From Ilyonectria destructans (Eukaryota; Ascomycota; Sordariomycetes; Hypocreales; Nectriaceae): 64,000 nt of DNA. The DNA lies in assembly GCA_020740775.1 (NCBI GenBank), contig JAHEWK010000001.1:124001-188000 (forward strand), written 5' to 3'. Below, one piece after another: positions 59,388-64,000 of the stretch; position 1 is the first letter of the stretch, and each line of letters begins with the position of its first letter. The translations under genes were made by a program, and so were the position numbers. A model generated the notes under the pieces. The model worked only from the letters and a program-made list of their open reading frames with translations. It ran no database searches and had not been told where the DNA came from.

Positions 59388-61257
59388 TTACCTGATCTGA
59401 ATTGTCTTTGCCTGGAAGTATTCCAGGAGACCAGCATGGCCAGACTCTTTGCCATAGCCACTCTGCTTAAAGCCGCCGAAGGGTGTGTCTCCCCAAGGAT
59501 CGACAGTAGTGTTCACGCCAATGATTCCAGCCTCGAGCGCCGCGCTCAGGCGTAAAGCCCGGCCGATGTCCTGCGTGTAGACGTATCCTGCGCATTTATA
59601 TTGAGCTTGCAGTTTCGATGCCTAGGGGGTGCATTTTATGGTCAAAACTTACCGGCCAGTCCAAACTCGGTATCATTTGCCCATTCGAGCGCCTCGTCCT
59701 CAGTCTTGAATGTCTTGATCGTCATCACAGGCCCAAAGATCTCTTCTCGGTAGACTTTAGCATCGTCCTTAGGGTTGATAAAAATGGTCGGCGCTATAAA
59801 GTTACTATCGGCCTCGCCGATTCGGTATCCGCCCACCAGAAGCTCAGCTTCTTTCTTGCCAGATTCAATAAATGATAGTATGCGCTGGGCTTGCTGGCGG
59901 TCGGCAACCGGCCCTATCATGGTTTTCTTGTCCAAGGGCAAGCCAACCAATGATTTCGCGCCTTCATACCGCTCCTTAAGGGCTTGAAAGTATTTGGGGG
60001 CGACGCTCTCTTGGATGTATACCCGGCTAGAGGAAACGCATGATTGTCCCGAGTTCAACAGGAATCCGTTGGTGAGACTACTCCTTGTCAGTACGCTCAG
60101 GCTACTAGACTTAGCAGTAGGTCGGCACTCTTGTATAGCCACCGGCCTACTTATGCGGAAGGACAACACTCACGCGCCCATCGTAATTTCGAAGTCTGCA
60201 TCTTCAAAAACCAGCGCTGGCGACTTCCCCCCCAGCTCGAGGGCTACCTTCTTCAAGTTGCTCTGGGCAGCCAACTCCTGTACTTTTTTGCCGGTGGCTG
60301 TCGATCCGGTGAAGCTAATCATGCGGACTTTCATATGAGAAGCCAGAAGCCCTCCCGGCTCACCGGCGCCAGAGAGGATGTTCATGACGCCAGGGGGGAA
60401 GCCCGCCTCGACAAAGAACTTGCCCAGTTGTAGAATACCAATGGGGGACTTCTCTGACGTTTTGTACACGAACTATGGTGCCCGCACGATTCAGCTTCTG
60501 TGGACTGCTATGACAGGATTTTATCGCCCGGAGAAGGAGTGCTCACCGTGTTGCCCGCGGCCAGGGCTGGGGCAGTTTTCGTGGCGAACATGCTGATGCC
60601 CTCCAGTGTTAGCTTGTCAGACTGGGACACTCTGATACTTTGACTTACCCGCCGGAACCGTTCCAGGGTCCGACCCCGGCGCACACCCCGATTGGATGAT
60701 GGCTCACGATTTTGTAGACGCCGTCATCAGCTGGGAGCTGCTCACCCGGCACCTTTCCCGCCAAAGAGGCGTAGTCTGCAGCGCGTCCACATGTTAGCCA
60801 CTCTGAGCCCGAGGCAGCCTTTGCGACACAACTGATCAGGCAGAACGTGGCGAGGCTACTAACACCGGTAAAGTTGTGCGATAATGGTTGTAACACCGAC
60901 TGACAAGGCGGTAGGCTGGCCCATGGACAGGGACTCCCATTCGGCTAGTTCTGTGGCATGTTGCTCCACCAGGTCCGCAAACTTGTTCATGCACTTGGCC
61001 CTCTGGGCTGGTGTAAACTTTGCCCATGGACCCTTCTTGAAAGCGGCCTCGGCGGCGTTCACGGCAGCGTCAACGTCAACAGCGCCGGCAGCGTGGATCT
61101 TGTCCGTGATAACACTGTTGTCAGACGCATTATACACGGTAAAGGTTTTACCGGATTTCGCGTCGACATACTATAGTTGCTGTCAGCACAGATGGTCGTG
61201 TCAAGGTATGGGCAAATTGTGAACCTCGTTATTGATGAAGAGCTTAGTTTCAGGCAT
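59388..61257 (-). CDS. Aldehyde dehydrogenase (NAD(P)+)
   Basis: Seven exons: 61257-61225, 61170-60864, 60775-60649, 60592-60547, 60472-60174, 60077-59653 and 59587-59388, giving 478 residues. Introns of 54-96 nt all have GT-AG ends. Features in order: YVDAKSGKTFTVYN, the cofactor region PWNGSGGMFATKTAPALAAG, SFTGSTATGKKV, the catalytic Glu in ALELGGKSPALVF, the nucleophile Cys in NSGQSCVSSSR, EEIFGPVMTI, and PFGGFKQSGYGKESG near the end. It oxidises an aldehyde to an acid in the cytosol. The stop is at AGG-TAA; an alternative last intron (from GTAAGT at 59389) would add about ten residues. The first intron lies after 11 codons. It is divergent from a Zn2Cys6 gene. Confidence 0.92.
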
Positions 61258-61830
61258 TTTGGAAGCAGTGTTTGAAAGTGAGACCGATGGAGTTGTGGAA
61301 AGCAGATAGCGTAGCTGGTTGAGGGGCCATGATGAATTGCCTCGCCCATACGTGTCCATTAATATACGAAAGCCAACTCCCTGCGGGCGGCTCGCGGACA
61401 GATTTGCCATGAGAATATTCCCAAGAGCATGTATCACATCACGGAGTTTAGAGTTGATAACCCCGACAGCTCAATGATATGGCACTGGTAATGTACTGGG
61501 GACGCTAACTCCAAGAGGGAAAAGCGGGCAAGGTTTGTGAAACTTGGAAGCCCTTCGGTACCTCCGCCTCGAGCAGTCCGGGCAATGTGTTCCATTCCTC
61601 CACCGCCAGCACATGTTCCGCCAAAGTTACACGAAAACATCCGCCAAAATCTCCGCCACCTCCCCCCTCCTTTCTTCCACATCTATTCCGATCTACGACT
61701 CTCCGATCAACAGCACCTCAGGTCACCAGCACGCGAGGCTTGGATTCCGACCACCCGTTGCAGCAAGGATTCTCCACATCCAGCGCGCCTAGAAGTCTCC
61801 CGCCGGATTTTCCACATCCTCCACCCGACC
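61258..61830. promoter_or_regulatory. Divergent promoter of the aldehyde dehydrogenase and Zn2Cys6 genes
   Basis: 573 bp. The part from 61537 stays open in frame with the regulator but is Pro/His-rich and low in complexity, so it is read as leader. No other gene is present. Confidence 0.45.
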
Positions 61831-63132
61831 ATGATGTCACCTCTTCCGCTAAATGAGCGAAAAGCCTGCCTTGAGTGTGCAAAGGCGAAAAGGACGTGTG
61901 ACAAACGAATGCCTAGCTGCCAACGGTGCTCTGCGAAGAACCTCAATTGTCAGTATTCGACGGTCCGGAGATACTCGCGTGCACCGCCAGCATCTGCCCG
62001 ACCAGACAGAATCAGTCCAGCCAATGCCCTCGTGCCACATGTAGAACGTCCACAGCTGCAGGCCGCCAGAAGACAGGTCGACTTCTACAATACGGCGAGA
62101 GGCCACTGCCTGACGGATCCACCGACGGCGAATTCTCCAACAGCCACCCCAGTTACCTACACACTCTGGTTCCTGGAGCTGGAGACTTGGGCAATTGATA
62201 ATGTTGGTACAAGCACGTGCCGCTTCAATCCTGAGCCCATCCCTGTTTCCATGGGCCTCAAGAGCTGGACCTCCAGTGTTGCGGATTGGTTACGCCAGTG
62301 GGTCGCAGAAGGATGCAATCCATTCATTCACAAACAGCTATACTTGGATACACTCATGCCTCAATGCCTCCAGGACGCTTGGTTAACGCTTACTGCGTAC
62401 TCCTGCAAGACGGCTCAAAACGAGCACATAGTCATGAACATCGTCGAAGACCGTGCCAACAGTCTTTTACAAGCACAGATCCATGACGATGACTCCTTCA
62501 TGGCAGTTCCTGGCCTTCAGACTATCGAACATCTAGCTCGAGTGCAGGCCCTGTTCGTATACCAGTACCTCCGTCTTTATGACGGCTCTGTCCGCCAGCG
62601 GGCTCTTGCTGAAAACAGCATTCCAATTCTGCAGACATGGTGCGAGCAGCTTTGGCAATCGGCTGCTTTGGATGCGGGTCACGACCCGCAACTTCAAAGC
62701 ACTCCTGTGCTGAGCGGGCTTGATCCCAAGGACGAACTCACAACTCCCCCACAGTGGAAAGCATGGATACTCAGTGAAAGTGTACGGCGGACGTGGCTTG
62801 TTTGTCAAAGTACATTGGCCGCATACTTCAGAGAAAGGGATGGCTGGAATGAATGTACCGGTGAGATAAGATTTACGGCCTGCCAAGGGTTATGGGACGC
62901 AACTTCGTCTGGAGCTTGGGCAGAGCTGGCTAGTGGGAGAGAACCCCTCTTTGTCAGAAGCCTGCATGTCGACGAGCTTCTATCAACTGCCATGCCTACT
63001 GAGGTCGATAGCTTCTCAACCGTCTTCATGACTCTTTTGATGGGGAGGGAAAAGGTAGACAGCTGGGCCGTAAGCGAACGACGCATCGAGGGTACTTCCA
63101 TGAGACTGGGGGCCGAGCCCCCAAGTGAGTAG
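61831..63132 (+). CDS. Zn2Cys6 transcription factor
   Basis: Single exon, 433 residues from MMSPLPLNER. The zinc cluster begins at residue 12: CLECAKAKRTCDKRMPSC followed by QRCSAKNLNC, with CX2CX6CX6CX2CX6C spacing. The rest is a helical region (WFLELETWAI, WLRQWVAEG, FVYQYLRLYDG, WILSESVRRTWLVCQS) typical of short regulators in fungal metabolic clusters, where it lacks the full standard activation motif. I chose the ATG 11 codons before the first Cys. An open upstream extension to 61537 would add 98 Pro-rich residues. It faces away from the aldehyde dehydrogenase, so that enzyme is a likely target. Confidence 0.85.
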   Translation: MMSPLPLNERKACLECAKAKRTCDKRMPSCQRCSAKNLNCQYSTVRRYSRAPPASARPDRISPANALVPHVERPQLQAARRQVDFYNTARGHCLTDPPTANSPTATPVTYTLWFLELETWAIDNVGTSTCRFNPEPIPVSMGLKSWTSSVADWLRQWVAEGCNPFIHKQLYLDTLMPQCLQDAWLTLTAYSCKTAQNEHIVMNIVEDRANSLLQAQIHDDDSFMAVPGLQTIEHLARVQALFVYQYLRLYDGSVRQRALAENSIPILQTWCEQLWQSAALDAGHDPQLQSTPVLSGLDPKDELTTPPQWKAWILSESVRRTWLVCQSTLAAYFRERDGWNECTGEIRFTACQGLWDATSSGAWAELASGREPLFVRSLHVDELLSTAMPTEVDSFSTVFMTLLMGREKVDSWAVSERRIEGTSMRLGAEPPSE

Positions 63133-63327
63133 CCGCAATGGAAACACTAGCATGGCAGTTCAAATACGAGTTCCACGGTGCTTGCCCGCATTGTGGAAAA
63201 TAACGAAACGTGAAAGGCAACATCAGCAAGGTCTATTTTGTCATGTTGCTTCTGGCTGGTGCGCAACCCTCGAGCTCTAACTTAATAGGCAATCCCGATG
63301 CTGGTTGAACTAGCATCTATCTACGCC
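63133..63327. other. Convergent 3' intergenic region
   Basis: About 200 bp between the regulator and the SDR 3' ends. Nothing else is seen. Confidence 0.4.
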
Positions 63328-64000
63328 TTAGTACTTCAACTCCTGGCCCACAAGCTTCTCACTGAGCTGCCAGAGCATGTCCGCCGAAGTCTCGCTTGTC
63401 GCCCACGGCCAGACCTCCTCCGCATAAGGGTCAGCAAGGCGGCAATGATTCAAGTACGCGCCGCTGTGTTTCGCAACATCCTGGTCGAATGCTGCAAAGA
63501 CATGGGTTGAGGCACCTTAGTCCAGGTCCTTGTATCGAGTATCGTTGCTAAACATCCATTTTGTGCCGATCCGAGCACCTGCAGCCTGAAAGTCCTTCAC
63601 AAAGGCGGCCAGATTATGCGCCTCGTGGGCGGCGAGGTTAGTCCCCACAGAGCCCGGGCAAACGCTGAACGAGACAAGACCCTTCGAGCCGAGCTTTTCG
63701 GCAAGCGCGAGGGCCGTCAATGCGGTGGCCGTCTTGGACTGTCCGTACGCAGTCCACTTGTCATACAGCTGTCCATCGCTGAAGTTGTAGTCCGCCCATC
63801 GGATGTGGCTATGCCGATGTCCCACGCTACTGATATGTACAACGCGGGGTGCCTTCGAGGCAAGGATCTTGTCCATGATGAGGTTTGTAAAGAGGAAATG
63901 GCCGAGGTGATTCGTCTGCAACTGGCTTTCGAAGCCATCCTCGGTCAGGCGGTACGGGACCGCCATAATTCCGGCGTTGTTCACGAGTACGTCGATACGC
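63328..64000 (-). pseudogene. Short-chain dehydrogenase, partial, with one nonsense codon
   Basis: The frame enters from the right edge. It reads NNAGIMAVPYRLTEDGFESQ, TNHLGHFLFTNL, VVHISSVGHRHS with the catalytic Ser, YDKWTAYGQSKTATAL with the Tyr-x-x-x-Lys, and FSVCPGSVGTNL. A stop lies at 63517-63519 (GAC-TAA-GGT). Beyond it the same frame goes on for 62 codons as GASTHVFAAFDQ, HSGAYLNHCRLADPYAE and LWQLSEKLVGQE, the normal SDR C-terminus, and stops at 63328. Most relatives have Gln-Gly-Ala at the break, so TAA probably arose from CAA by one C-to-T change. The product would lose about 62 residues. The break could instead be a strain-specific allele or sequencing error. The N-terminus is outside the window. 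Confidence 0.75.

Noticed and set aside
61537..61830. 98-residue N-terminal extension of the Zn2Cys6 protein
   Set aside because: Pro/His-rich low-complexity text; regulators of this type usually start within about 20 residues of the zinc cluster.

Overview
The window is nuclear DNA of a filamentous ascomycete (Pezizomycotina). The evidence is short 49-96 nt GT-AG introns, four Zn2Cys6 regulators, fungal-type glycoside hydrolases, and long AT-rich blocks whose coding remnants carry C-to-T and G-to-A changes at CpA/TpG, as expected from repeat-induced point mutation (RIP). I cannot name the species.

The left half (1-31 kb) is a transposon graveyard. From 1 to about 6.95 kb lies AT-rich DNA with two decayed Ty3/gypsy chromovirus remnants. 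From 7 to 18 kb is mixed DNA with a tRNA-headed SINE flanked by a 15-bp target duplication, a Zn2Cys6 gene, a decayed MULE transposase, a RecQ-like helicase fragment, an apparently intact NmrA/isoflavone-reductase-like gene, and a 991-bp element with 44-bp terminal inverted repeats between TA dinucleotides. From 18 to 24.3 kb there are three separate remnants of OrsD-domain (DUF3505) proteins, one of them 483 codons long with only two nonsense codons. From 24.3 to 30.9 kb there is a second AT-rich block with a less damaged island at 26.9-27.8 kb. A broken type-B carboxylesterase marks the boundary with normal DNA.

The right half (31.9-64 kb) is gene-dense. From 31.9 to 49.5 kb seven genes form what looks like a carbohydrate-use cluster: GH3 beta-glucosidase with PA14 domain, secreted GH10-like protein, GH1 beta-glucosidase, Zn2Cys6 regulator, GH43, sugar transporter of the major facilitator superfamily, and a GH35-like beta-galactosidase (DUF5597 type). 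Only the GH10 protein has a visible signal peptide, which suggests that a glycan or glycoside is cut outside the cell, the oligosaccharide is imported, and the sugars are released inside. The set of activities (glucosidases, xylosidase/arabinosidase, galactosidase, an atypical GH10) would fit xyloglucan-type oligosaccharides or a plant saponin sugar chain. This is inference.

From 49.8 to 64 kb follow a small probable helix-loop-helix gene, a Zn2Cys6 regulator, a complete carboxylesterase, a short-chain dehydrogenase, a seven-exon aldehyde dehydrogenase, a divergent Zn2Cys6 regulator, and a second short-chain dehydrogenase that runs off the right edge and carries one nonsense codon. Exon limits were worked out by hand from splice signals and reading-frame continuity.
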